Assembly: GCA_024654605.1 (NCBI GenBank)
Contig: JANLHH010000156.1
Location: 1-12,875, forward strand
DNA length: 12,875 bases
Direction of reading: 5' to 3'
Origin: Patescibacteria group bacterium
GTDB lineage: Bacteria > Patescibacteriota > Minisyncoccia > Phycocordibacterales > JANLHH01
The notes under the pieces were generated by a model that worked only from the letters and a program-made list of their open reading frames with translations, was not told the origin of the DNA and did no database searches. The position numbers and the translations under genes were made by a program. Of this stretch, positions 1 to 7,283 are shown in pieces (the stretch's first letter is position 1; each line of letters begins with the position of its first letter).

Positions 1-756
1 CACTTTACTCCCGAGCGCTCTATTGAGATCCAGCACCACATTGGAGCCGACATGATATTTGCGTTTGACGAGTGCACATCTCCACACGCTTCGCACGAAT
101 ATCAAAAAGAAGCAATGGATCGTACGCATCGATGGGCGAAGCGCAGCTTGGATGCGCACAAGAAAAATACCGAAGCAAGTGCAAGGCAAGGGCTTTTTGG
201 AATCGTGCAAGGCGGACGATTTGAAGATCTTCGTAAAGAGTCGGCGCAGGTGATCGCCGGTATGGATTTTGACGGGTTCGGTATCGGAGGCTCATTTGAT
301 AAAGAGGATATGTACACGGTCGTGGGATGGGTGAATAAAATTCTACCGGAAGGAAAACCGAGGCATCTCTTGGGAATCGGAGAGCCGGCGGACCTTTTTG
401 GCGGCGTAGAGAACGGTGCCGATCTTTTTGACTGCGTCGCGCCGACCAGAATGGCGCGCAACGGGTCACTACACACCGCTCTCGGCAGGATAAACTTGTT
501 CAATGCGAAATTTGTGAACGACTTTACGCCTATTGAAGAGGGGTGCGGATGCTATACGTGTACCCACTACACCCGCGCGTATGTGGCGCATCTTTTTCGC
601 GCGAAAGAGATGTTTGCCGCGACACTCGCCTCGATTCATAACCTTTACTTCATCGTTCATTTGGTCAAAAAGATCCGACAGTCCATTGTGGACGAGCGAT
701 TTGAAGAGTACAAAACAGGATTTTTAAAAAGATATTATGGCAAAATTCAAACTTAA
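1..756 (+). CDS. tgt: Queuine/preQ1 tRNA-guanine transglycosylase, 3' part (N-terminus outside window)
   Basis: The reading frame is open from base 1 and gives the last 251 residues of a protein normally about 370-390 long, so the N-terminal third, including the general-base Asp, lies outside the window. TGT exchanges guanine-34 of GUN-anticodon tRNAs for a 7-deazaguanine (preQ1 in bacteria). Visible family landmarks are FAFDEC near the start, GIVQGG, the nucleophile motif LFDCVAPTR followed by ARNG, and the zinc site C-G-C-Y-T-C with a later IHN histidine. The stretch after GFGIGG reads SFDKEDM. From memory, bacterial enzymes have GGLAVGE here, so the loop lining the base pocket is shorter (see findings). 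The last 20 nt overlap the start of uvrB, which implies co-transcription. Family assignment is secure; the exact base inserted is not. Confidence 0.95.
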   Translation, partial: HFTPERSIEIQHHIGADMIFAFDECTSPHASHEYQKEAMDRTHRWAKRSLDAHKKNTEASARQGLFGIVQGGRFEDLRKESAQVIAGMDFDGFGIGGSFDKEDMYTVVGWVNKILPEGKPRHLLGIGEPADLFGGVENGADLFDCVAPTRMARNGSLHTALGRINLFNAKFVNDFTPIEEGCGCYTCTHYTRAYVAHLFRAKEMFAATLASIHNLYFIVHLVKKIRQSIVDERFEEYKTGFLKRYYGKIQT

Positions 757-2758
757 ATCTGAATACAAGCCTGCGGGCGACCAGCCGAAAGCGATCGCGC
801 AACTCGTGAAGGGACTGAGCGAGGGCTTCACTCACCAAACACTGCTCGGAGTGACAGGTTCCGGGAAGACATTCACATGCGCAAATGTGATAGAAGCGGT
901 ACAAAAACCGACGCTTGTGATTGCGCACAATAAAACACTCGCCGCGCAATTAGCACAGGAGTACCGAGATTTTTTCCCTGACAACGCGGTGCACTACTTT
1001 GTTTCCTACTACGACTTCTATCAGCCGGAGGCATATTTGCCGGTGTCCGATACTTATATTGAGAAAGACGCGCAAATCAACGAGGAGATTGACCGCTTGC
1101 GCCATGCGTCCACCCAGGCGCTTTTGACTCGCAAGGACGTGATCATTGTTGCATCCGTGTCATGTATCTATGGATTAGGTTCTCCCGAAGAATATGAAAA
1201 GGAAAATATGAAACTTTCCATCGGAGACAAGATGAATCGCACCGAACTCCTCCACCGGCTTGTCAGTATCTTTTTTGAACGTACCATCGCCGACCTCTCA
1301 CCGGGAGATTTTCGCGGCATAGGGAATGTGATAGAGATCATGCCGGTTTCTGAGAAAGTTATTTTCCGTGTTGAGATAGCGGGCGGAAAGATAACGCGTA
1401 TTACAAAAATTGATCCCACTTCACAGACCATTTTAGGTGAAGAAAAGGAAATATTTTTATTTCCCGCGAAGCACTTCATTACCGATAAAGATAAAAAAGA
1501 ACGCGCCATGAAGGCAATCAGACAGGAACTCAAGGAACGTATTAAAGAGCTTGAAAAAACGGGAAAGGAACTTGATGCCGAACGGTTGCGTCGGCGAACC
1601 AACCATGATTTGGCGCTTATCAAAGAGGTGGGGTATTGCAATGGGATTGAGAACTACTCGCGCCACCTTTCCGGAAAGGCACCCGGTGAACCGCCGGACA
1701 CGCTTTTATCGTATTTTCCACATAAAGAAGATGGAACGCCTGATTTTTTAACGGTCATTGATGAATCGCACGTGAGCATTCCGCAGATCGGCGGAATGTA
1801 TGAAGGAGACGCGTCGCGTAAAAGAAACCTTGTTGAATACGGTTTTCGGCTTCCTTCCGCGCTTGATAATCGTCCGCTGAAGTTTGCAGAATTTGAAAAG
1901 CGGGTTGGGCAGGTCATTTTTACCTCTGCAACGCCTGGAAATTACGAACGGGAAGTAAGTAAAGAGATCGTGGAACAAGTGATCCGTCCAACAGGTCTTG
2001 TGGATCCAGAAGTTGTGGTGCGTCCGATCCTTGAGAAAGGAAAGTACCAAGGGCAGATCCAAGATTTTATGGCGGAAGCACAGCAAGAGATTAAAAAAGG
2101 AAATCGCGTCATCGCCACCACGCTTACCAAGCGTATGGCGGAGGACCTTTCCGAATATTTTAAGGAAAAAGGGGTGAAAGCGGAATATTTGCACAGCGAT
2201 ATCAAGACGATTGATCGTATTAGAATTCTAACTAAGTTCCGCAAGGGAGAATTTGATTGCATTGTCGGAGTAAATCTCCTGCGTGAGGGGCTTGACCTGC
2301 CCGAAGTGACGTTAATAGGAATTCTTGATGCGGACAAGGAAGGATTCCTCCGAAGCGAAACGGCGCTCATTCAGATCATTGGCCGTGCCGCGCGTAACGT
2401 GGAGGGGCGGGTGATTCTCTACGCCGACAATATAACAGGCTCAATGGCACGCGCTATCGCTGAGACGAACAGGCGCCGGACGGTGCAGTTGGCATACAAT
2501 AAAAAGCATGGCATCACCCCAAAAACCATTATCAAGAAAATTCATGATATTGCAGATCAATTGGAATCCGCGCACGACAAAGCAGTGAAAGCGAACCTCA
2601 GCCTTGATGTCCAGGTTTTTGCGGGCCAGACCGAGAAACTCAAAAAACTTATTCGACTGAAAGAGCGCCAAATGAACGCCTCGGTCAAAATACTTGATTT
2701 TGAAACTGCCGCCATATTGCGCGACGAGATACAAGCGCTCAAAGATCTCTCTGTGTGA
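737..2758 (+). CDS. uvrB: UvrABC system protein B (excinuclease helicase-like subunit)
   Basis: 673 residues, full length for UvrB. It is the damage-verifying ATPase that UvrA loads onto DNA and that recruits UvrC. Visible features in order: Walker A GVTGSGKT (lysine about 44), the DNA-gripping beta-hairpin region YYDFYQPEAYLP, the DESH box (Asp about 342), helicase motifs including IGRAARN, and a C-terminal UVR motif (about 636-670) that contacts UvrC. The start at 737 lies inside the end of tgt. No good Shine-Dalgarno site precedes it, so translational coupling to tgt is likely. A hairpin 15 nt after the stop is shared with the convergent small gene. No residue anomalies were noticed. Confidence 0.97.
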   Translation: MAKFKLKSEYKPAGDQPKAIAQLVKGLSEGFTHQTLLGVTGSGKTFTCANVIEAVQKPTLVIAHNKTLAAQLAQEYRDFFPDNAVHYFVSYYDFYQPEAYLPVSDTYIEKDAQINEEIDRLRHASTQALLTRKDVIIVASVSCIYGLGSPEEYEKENMKLSIGDKMNRTELLHRLVSIFFERTIADLSPGDFRGIGNVIEIMPVSEKVIFRVEIAGGKITRITKIDPTSQTILGEEKEIFLFPAKHFITDKDKKERAMKAIRQELKERIKELEKTGKELDAERLRRRTNHDLALIKEVGYCNGIENYSRHLSGKAPGEPPDTLLSYFPHKEDGTPDFLTVIDESHVSIPQIGGMYEGDASRKRNLVEYGFRLPSALDNRPLKFAEFEKRVGQVIFTSATPGNYEREVSKEIVEQVIRPTGLVDPEVVVRPILEKGKYQGQIQDFMAEAQQEIKKGNRVIATTLTKRMAEDLSEYFKEKGVKAEYLHSDIKTIDRIRILTKFRKGEFDCIVGVNLLREGLDLPEVTLIGILDADKEGFLRSETALIQIIGRAARNVEGRVILYADNITGSMARAIAETNRRRTVQLAYNKKHGITPKTIIKKIHDIADQLESAHDKAVKANLSLDVQVFAGQTEKLKKLIRLKERQMNASVKILDFETAAILRDEIQALKDLSV

Positions 2759-2772
2759 TTGTATAAAAAGAA

Positions 2773-2800
2773 AAAGTCCTCTCGTATGAGAGAGGGCTTT
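2773..2800 (-). terminator. Intrinsic terminator of the minus-strand small gene, shared with the uvrB 3' end
   Basis: AAAGTCCTCTC (2773-2783) pairs with GAGAGGGCTTT (2790-2800), an 11-bp stem with one G-T pair and loop GTATGA. Read on the minus strand it is followed by a T-rich tract (TTTTCTTTTTATAC), so it is strongest for the gene ending at 2815. On the plus strand only TTT follows, so it would be a weak terminator for uvrB. Confidence 0.75.
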
Positions 2801-2814
2801 GCAATAATGGGTAC

Positions 2815-3183
2815 TTAATGAAGGTGCCCGTGGGGGGCGAAGCGACTAGAAATGGGAAGTATTTTTTGTGGTGAAAGAGCCAGACTTCTTTGTCTGCGTT
2901 TGAAGCTGAGGACACAAAAGGGAATCGCGGAATCAATGGTTTCAAAAAGTATCTCTGCGAATTCTTTTCGGTAATATTGACCCACTTTGAACAATACTTC
3001 GTAGTCGGGCCGTTCTCCGATAAGCGCCACGGGGACTATTTCTTTTTCCTTATTTTCCGGCAGTGAAAGCATGAAGTCTATGATTTTCCGCATGCTTTCA
3101 ATGTCTTCTCGTTCGGGAACCGGCAGATATTCGTACATAAGCGATATCTCTCGTTTCTTGGTACGTTGCCTTTGGTGCTTCAT
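2815..3183 (-). CDS. Small unrecognised basic protein between uvrB and uvrA (122 aa)
   Basis: I do not recognise a family. The start at 3183 is chosen because GGGAGG sits 6 nt upstream, with a near-consensus sigma-70 promoter at 3217-3245; a longer reading frame back to 3255 would run through that promoter. The 122-residue protein has a very basic N-terminus (KHQRQRTKKR), a central part rich in acidic and aromatic residues (IESMRKIIDFMLSLP; DYEVLFKVGQYYRKEF), a basic cluster KRRQR near residue 97 and a His-rich end HGHLH. No signal peptide, membrane span or metal motif is evident. The gene is convergent with uvrB and divergent from uvrA, and has its own terminator, so it is an independent transcription unit. 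It resembles in layout the two small minus-strand genes at 6189 and 6872. Confidence 0.75.
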   Translation of the reverse strand: MKHQRQRTKKREISLMYEYLPVPEREDIESMRKIIDFMLSLPENKEKEIVPVALIGERPDYEVLFKVGQYYRKEFAEILFETIDSAIPFCVLSFKRRQRSLALSPQKILPISSRFAPHGHLH

Positions 3184-3216
3184 GAAGAGCCTCCCTTGGT
3201 AGTTTAATCTGCAAAC

Positions 3217-3245
3217 ATAGTAAAATAAAGACCAATAAAGGTCAA
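3217..3245 (-). promoter_or_regulatory. Sigma-70-type promoter of the small gene at 2815-3183
   Basis: On the minus strand, TTGACC (complement of 3240-3245) is followed by a 17-nt spacer and TACTAT (complement of 3217-3222). Predicted transcription start is about 3210, giving a leader of about 27 nt that contains the GGGAGG ribosome site. Confidence 0.75.
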
Positions 3246-3264
3246 CTGATAACAAAAAAGAACG

Positions 3265-3293
3265 TTTACTTGAAAGAAGAGAACTGATATAAT
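3265..3293 (+). promoter_or_regulatory. Sigma-70-type promoter of uvrA
   Basis: TTTACT (3265-3270), a 17-nt spacer, then a perfect TATAAT (3288-3293). It is back-to-back with the promoter at 3217-3245, with only 19 nt between the two -35 boxes, so a single regulator bound there could affect both directions. No SOS (LexA) box was recognised nearby. The leader contains a 5-bp ACCCC/GGGGT hairpin (3305-3327) just before the start codon. Confidence 0.7.
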
Positions 3294-3337
3294 GGCTTCA
3301 TTAAACCCCTATCTGTGAAAGCGGGGTCATTTATGTT

Positions 3338-5926
3338 ATGGAAAACAAGATTATTGTAAAAGGCGCGCGGACCCACAATTTGAAGAATGTTACCGTGGAG
3401 ATGCCGCGCAATAAAATGATCGCATTTACCGGCCTTTCGGGGTCGGGGAAGTCTTCGCTGGCGTTTGATACCATTTTTGCGGAAGGACAGCGTCGTTATG
3501 TGGAGTCGCTCTCGGCGTACGCGCGACAGTTCTTGCGTCAGATGCAGAAGCCGGACGTTGATGAGATCGTCGGCCTTTCTCCCGCAATTTCCATTGATCA
3601 AAAAAGCCGCTCAAACAATCCACGTTCCACGGTTGCTACCATTACGGAAATATATGACTATTTGCGAGTTCTTTACGCGCGTATCGGTCGCCCGCACTGT
3701 CTTGTCTGCGGGGAAGAGATCAAGCGGCTATCCAATGAGGAGATACTCAATTTTATTCTTCAGAAAGTAAAGAAGATAAGCAAGGCGCCACAGGAAAAGA
3801 GGGTATTAGGTGTGGCGTACACGTCGCTTCCGGTTCAAATATTCGCGCCGGTCGTGCGCGGCAGAAAAGGAGAGTACTACCAGCTCCTCTATGACCTGCT
3901 CGGCAGAGGATATACCAAGGTGCGCGTTGATGGGGCGCTGAAGAACTTGCGAGATCAGATTATTCTTTCAAAGACAAAGAAACACACCATTGAGGTGCTT
4001 GTTGATGAGATAGATATATTGGAGTTTAAAGAGAACGCCAAAATTTCGCGCGAACGATTGGCTGAATCATTGGAACGAGCGCTTCACGAAGCGGACGGTT
4101 TGGTGAATGTGGTGATTGATAAAGAAGAGTCGCTCATGTCGGCGAAATTTTCGTGTCCCGCAGACGGCTTCTCATATCCGGAAATAGAACCGCGCCTTTT
4201 TTCATTCAACTCTCCCTATGGAGCGTGCGAAACATGCAATGGTTTGGGGACCAAGCATCTCTTTGGCACAGAACCATGTCCCACATGCAAAGGCGCGCGC
4301 TTGCGTCAGGAGGCGCTCCATGTGCTTATCGGAGGGAAGAATATTGTGAACGCAACAGCCATGTCCATTAGTGATGCGTATGAATTTTTCGGTACCGTTT
4401 CCATATCTTCCCGTGAGCGGGAAATATCAAAAGTGGTGATCAAAGAGATAGAGAACCGCCTTGCATTTATGCTTGATGTGGGGATTGATTACCTCACTCT
4501 TGATCGGCGTGCCAATACGCTCTCCGGCGGAGAAGCACAGCGCATTCGTCTCGCTTCCCAGCTTGGTTCCAAGCTAGTCGGCGCGCTGTACGTGCTTGAT
4601 GAACCGACCATCGGACTCCATCAGCGCGACAACGATCGACTTATCAAAACGCTCCAAAATCTGCGCGATATCGGCAACACCATCATTGTCGTTGAACATG
4701 ACGAAGATACGATATTCGCATCCGATTATATTGTTGATATCGGTCCTGCGGCCGGTATCCACGGAGGAAACATCATCGTTGCGGATTTTCTGGATAAGCT
4801 TCTGACTGCTCCAAAAAATACATCAAAATCGCTTACGCTTGATTATTTGCGCGGCGACAAGATGATTGAAATTCCCGCAAAAAGAAGAACGCAAGACAAG
4901 GGTACTCTGGCCATCATCGGCGGAAAGATATTTAATATTAAAAATATGAATGCGGAAGTGCCTCTCGGTAGACTCGTGGCGGTAACGGGTGTTTCGGGAT
5001 CAGGAAAGTCATCGTTCGTGTATGAAATACTCCACAAAAATCTGCAGGCGCGATTTGATAAAAGATATCGCAGTAACGAGGTTTACCACTGCGCGTCCAT
5101 GACAGGCACCGAATATCTTTCCCGTGCGATCATGATTGACCAGTCTGCGATCGGACGCACGCCGCGTTCAAACCCCGCCACCTATACGGGTGCGTTTACG
5201 TTCATTCGTGATCTGTTCGCTTCCACTGAGGAGGCGCGCGTGCGCGGATGGAAAGCAAATCGCTTCTCCTTTAATGTAAAAGGAGGACGGTGCGAGACGT
5301 GCCAGGGGAATGGCGAGATCGCGGTGGAAATGCACTTTTTGCCGACTGTGTATGTGGGATGCGATGTGTGTGGTGGAAAGCGATTTGAAAAAGAAACACT
5401 TGAAGTGAAATACAAAAAGAAAAGTATTTACGATGTCTTACAGATGACGGTGGAAGAAGCGCTCGATTTTTTTGAGGACATTCCTGCGATCTATGATCGT
5501 TTTAAATCACTCAATGAGGTGGGGTTAGGCTATCTTGAGCTGGGGCAGTCCGCGACCACGCTCTCCGGCGGAGAAGCGCAAAGAGTGAAGATCTCTTCCG
5601 AGTTGTATCGGCCACATGTGCAGAAGACCATATATCTCTTGGATGAACCGACGATAGGACTCCACTACGAAGATGTGAAAAAGCTCATTGAAATATTGCA
5701 AAAGCTTGTTGCTCAAGGAAACACCGTGGTGGTGATTGAGCATAACATGGACGTCATCAAGTGCGCCGACTATGTCATTGATATCGGCCCCGAAGGAGGC
5801 GAAGGGGGCGGACGTATTGTTGCAAAAGGGACACCGGAGGACGTTGCCCTCGTGAAGAATTCTCACACAGGTTCGTATCTGAAAAAGGTTTTAAAAAAGA
5901 AAAAAAGCGATAGACCTACTGCGTAA
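3338..5926 (+). CDS. uvrA: UvrABC system protein A, compact form lacking the insertion domain
   Basis: 862 residues against about 940-950 in typical UvrA. This dimeric ABC-type ATPase scans DNA for damage and loads UvrB. Visible in order: Walker A GLSGSGKSS (32-40), the UvrB-binding region (about 115-260), a first zinc module with C273, D276, C297 and C300, a second CPTC pair (314-317), signature LSGGEAQR (395), LDEPTIGLH, second Walker A GVSGSGKSS (551-559), second zinc module C652-C655-C675-C678, signature LSGGEAQR (742) and a second LDEPTIGLH. Only 13 residues separate C300 from C314; in E. coli-type UvrA the roughly 110-residue DNA-contacting insertion domain lies there. One expected zinc Cys is Asp (D276). 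Start chosen at ENKIIVKGARTHN, the family-typical N-terminus; no Shine-Dalgarno site precedes it. Confidence 0.97.
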   Translation: MENKIIVKGARTHNLKNVTVEMPRNKMIAFTGLSGSGKSSLAFDTIFAEGQRRYVESLSAYARQFLRQMQKPDVDEIVGLSPAISIDQKSRSNNPRSTVATITEIYDYLRVLYARIGRPHCLVCGEEIKRLSNEEILNFILQKVKKISKAPQEKRVLGVAYTSLPVQIFAPVVRGRKGEYYQLLYDLLGRGYTKVRVDGALKNLRDQIILSKTKKHTIEVLVDEIDILEFKENAKISRERLAESLERALHEADGLVNVVIDKEESLMSAKFSCPADGFSYPEIEPRLFSFNSPYGACETCNGLGTKHLFGTEPCPTCKGARLRQEALHVLIGGKNIVNATAMSISDAYEFFGTVSISSREREISKVVIKEIENRLAFMLDVGIDYLTLDRRANTLSGGEAQRIRLASQLGSKLVGALYVLDEPTIGLHQRDNDRLIKTLQNLRDIGNTIIVVEHDEDTIFASDYIVDIGPAAGIHGGNIIVADFLDKLLTAPKNTSKSLTLDYLRGDKMIEIPAKRRTQDKGTLAIIGGKIFNIKNMNAEVPLGRLVAVTGVSGSGKSSFVYEILHKNLQARFDKRYRSNEVYHCASMTGTEYLSRAIMIDQSAIGRTPRSNPATYTGAFTFIRDLFASTEEARVRGWKANRFSFNVKGGRCETCQGNGEIAVEMHFLPTVYVGCDVCGGKRFEKETLEVKYKKKSIYDVLQMTVEEALDFFEDIPAIYDRFKSLNEVGLGYLELGQSATTLSGGEAQRVKISSELYRPHVQKTIYLLDEPTIGLHYEDVKKLIEILQKLVAQGNTVVVIEHNMDVIKCADYVIDIGPEGGEGGGRIVAKGTPEDVALVKNSHTGSYLKKVLKKKKSDRPTA

Positions 5927-5943
5927 TAATTTTTCGTAACGAG

Positions 5944-6097
5944 ATGATGAATTTTTGTGCGAAAGCAACGAAACGCAAGGAGGTGAATACAGCGTATTCA
6001 TTGACGAGCGACCTAAATTTCCACGATCGCAGAGGGAGTTGGAAATTGGAAGTACTCTTGTGGTGCGGTGAGTTGTTTGTAGCCGAAAATTCATCAT
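5944..6097. repeat. Long inverted repeat with internal hairpins after uvrA
   Basis: ATGATGAATTTT (5944-5955) is perfectly complementary to AAAATTCATCAT (6086-6097). Inside the resulting 154-nt element are two further perfect hairpins: TGAATAC-agc-GTATTCA (5984-6000), and AATTTCCA (6016-6023) pairing with TGGAAATT (6040-6047). The element fills most of the 262-nt space between the converging uvrA and the small gene ending at 6189. It could be a structured RNA, a palindromic mobile repeat or a terminator-like structure. The only thing directly seen is the pairing. Confidence 0.6.
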
Positions 6098-6143
6098 TGG
6101 AGTAGAAAAGGTTATTGTGCAGTGGGTCTAATAGATAAAAGAA

Positions 6144-6174
6144 AAAGAGCACACCGGTGTACGGTTTGCTCTTT
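6144..6174 (-). terminator. Intrinsic terminator of the small gene at 6189-6704
   Basis: AAAGAGCA (6144-6151) pairs with TGCTCTTT (6167-6174), extended after one mismatch by ACCG/CGGT, with loop GTGTA. On the minus strand it is followed by TTTTTCTTTTATC. It lies 15 nt beyond the stop codon. Confidence 0.8.
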
Positions 6175-6188
6175 GAAAAATCGCGTGT

Positions 6189-6704
6189 TTAGAGTATCGC
6201 GTTATACGCGTACATGCAGGTTTTGAAGAACTCTTTTGTTCCGGGGCAAGGAGGGAATATCTTTTCCCTGATTGCGCTGTAATAGTTAAGGAAACTCACG
6301 TCCACCTCCATATTGTTTTCTCCGCGCTTTTTCTTTAGTTGAAGAAGACCATTGATGGTCATGAAACGTACGATGGTAGCTACTTCCTCGTTTGTCATAC
6401 TGACGGGTTGTTCGTCAATAAAGCTTTGCACGAGCACTTTTATTTGTGGAAGGAACAGGGCGACCCAACAAACAAAATCAACACAATGATGAGGACAGTA
6501 ATCTCTAATCTCCAGATAACGGTCCAAGAAAGAAGCTTCGCGCGCCGATGGTTCCATGGCGTTAAGGTCAGTTAATTCAATCATGAACTCCATCACTCCT
6601 TCAAGCTCATCTCCCGAAATGGAACCTCTGCTTGGATGTGCTTGTACCACTTTATACATTTGAGGAAAAACTTTTTTCAGGACATTGCCCTTAGGCGCGT
6701 TCAT
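6189..6704 (-). CDS. Small unrecognised protein between uvrA and uvrC (171 aa)
   Basis: I recognise no family. The start at 6704 is supported by an AAGGAGA ribosome site with normal spacing and a promoter at 6745-6772, and the gene ends just before its own hairpin terminator. The protein is mostly predicted helical: DELEGVMEFMIEL near residue 32; a cysteine-containing, strongly hydrophobic stretch around residues 70-92 (C70, C74, C79; WVALFLPQIKVLV) that could be a buried helix or a membrane segment; then NEEVATIVRFM and a basic LKKKRG. C153 and C163 near the C-terminus could pair with the earlier cysteines, but no standard metal motif is present. Convergent with uvrA and followed by a second small gene on the same strand with a separate terminator. 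Confidence 0.75.
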   Translation of the reverse strand: MNAPKGNVLKKVFPQMYKVVQAHPSRGSISGDELEGVMEFMIELTDLNAMEPSAREASFLDRYLEIRDYCPHHCVDFVCWVALFLPQIKVLVQSFIDEQPVSMTNEEVATIVRFMTINGLLQLKKKRGENNMEVDVSFLNYYSAIREKIFPPCPGTKEFFKTCMYAYNAIL

Positions 6705-6744
6705 GTACGTGTCTCCTTGTTGTTTATCAAAACAAACCAGTAAA

Positions 6745-6772
6745 ACTATAGCTTATAAGCATGAAAAGTCAA
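6745..6772 (-). promoter_or_regulatory. Sigma-70-type promoter of the small gene at 6189-6704
   Basis: On the minus strand, TTGACT (complement of 6767-6772), a 16-nt spacer, then TATAGT (complement of 6745-6750). It lies between the terminator of the upstream small gene (6794-6818) and the AAGGAGA ribosome site, so this gene is transcribed on its own. Confidence 0.7.
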
Positions 6773-6793
6773 TAAATCAGAGGACAAAAAATA

Positions 6794-6818
6794 AAGAGAG
6801 CAGACAGGCTGCTCTCTT
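6794..6818 (-). terminator. Intrinsic terminator of the small gene at 6872-7213
   Basis: AAGAGAGCAG (6794-6803) and CTGCTCTCTT (6809-6818) form a perfect 10-bp stem with loop ACAGG. On the minus strand TTATTTTTTG follows, a good U-tract. It is about 54 nt beyond the stop codon. Confidence 0.8.
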
Positions 6819-6871
6819 CGAAAATATGAGGTATGTTAGTACGTGGGCGAGATGCGAGACTGTAAAGAATT

Positions 6872-7213
6872 TTAGGAACTCTTTTTATTTACCAAAGCAT
6901 ACAGCCTTTGTATATCGTACAAAGAGCCCAAAATGTCGGTAACAGCGTCTCCTTTTGAGGGAAGACAATATCGCCTTCCGTAGAGTTCGTATTGCGGGGC
7001 AAGCATCCAAAATACTCTGAATGCCAGATCCGACCGTGATTTGCCAAACGCGCGTACGATCGGTTCCTGGTAAATCCTTTCAATGACTACCTCGATGAAG
7101 TCCCTTAAATGTTCCAGACACGACGGGTCGTCATCGAAGTGAGAACAGGATTGCACGAGCACTCGCAGATGTTTCCCTCGCAGATGTTCAAACGGATTCG
7201 CCGGTGTTCCCAT
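6872..7213 (-). CDS. Small unrecognised protein divergent from uvrC (113 aa)
   Basis: No family recognised. The start at 7213 (MGTPANPFEHLRG) is preferred over an upstream in-frame ATG at 7276 because GAGGAGA lies about 8 nt upstream, and the longer form would overlap the uvrC promoter. The 113-residue protein looks soluble and helical: SCLEHLRDFIEVVIERIY (31-48), SDLAFRVFWMLAPQYELYGRRY (61-82), and a C-terminal helix around DILGSLYDIQRLYALV with a basic tail. Cysteines at 23, 32 and 83. It is divergent from uvrC, with start codons 71 nt apart, so the two share a control region. I could not settle on a single promoter for it. Confidence 0.75.
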   Translation of the reverse strand: MGTPANPFEHLRGKHLRVLVQSCSHFDDDPSCLEHLRDFIEVVIERIYQEPIVRAFGKSRSDLAFRVFWMLAPQYELYGRRYCLPSKGDAVTDILGSLYDIQRLYALVNKKSS

Positions 7214-7239
7214 GGTTACTTCTCCTCTTCGTTGGTTTG

Positions 7240-7268
7240 TTGTAAAGAGAGTACTTCTGGGATAGAAT
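7240..7268 (+). promoter_or_regulatory. Promoter of uvrC
   Basis: TTGTAA (7240-7245), a 17-nt spacer, then TAGAAT (7263-7268). Expected transcription start is about 7275, so the leader before the ATG at 7284 would be only about 9 nt with no Shine-Dalgarno site. The -35 region overlaps the leader of the divergent small gene. Confidence 0.55.
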
Positions 7269-7283
7269 ATTGCCACAAAAGCT

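Noticed and set aside
3184..3255. N-terminal extension of the first small gene (start at 3255)
   Set aside because: It would be translated through its own -10 and -35 boxes. The start at 3183 has an excellent GGGAGG site.
3300..3310. ATTAAACCCCT in the uvrA leader, resembling the 21-bp stop-codon repeat
   Set aside because: Only 11 bases match and it is not next to a stop codon. Many 11-mers recur by chance in 12.9 kb.
2849..6066. About 24-nt similarity between 2849-2873 and 6043-6066 (GAAAT..GGAAGTA..TTGTGGTG), hinting at a degraded copy of the first small gene after uvrA
   Set aside because: It needs one gap and several mismatches, and a match of this quality is expected by chance in a window this size. 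The surrounding codons do not continue the similarity.
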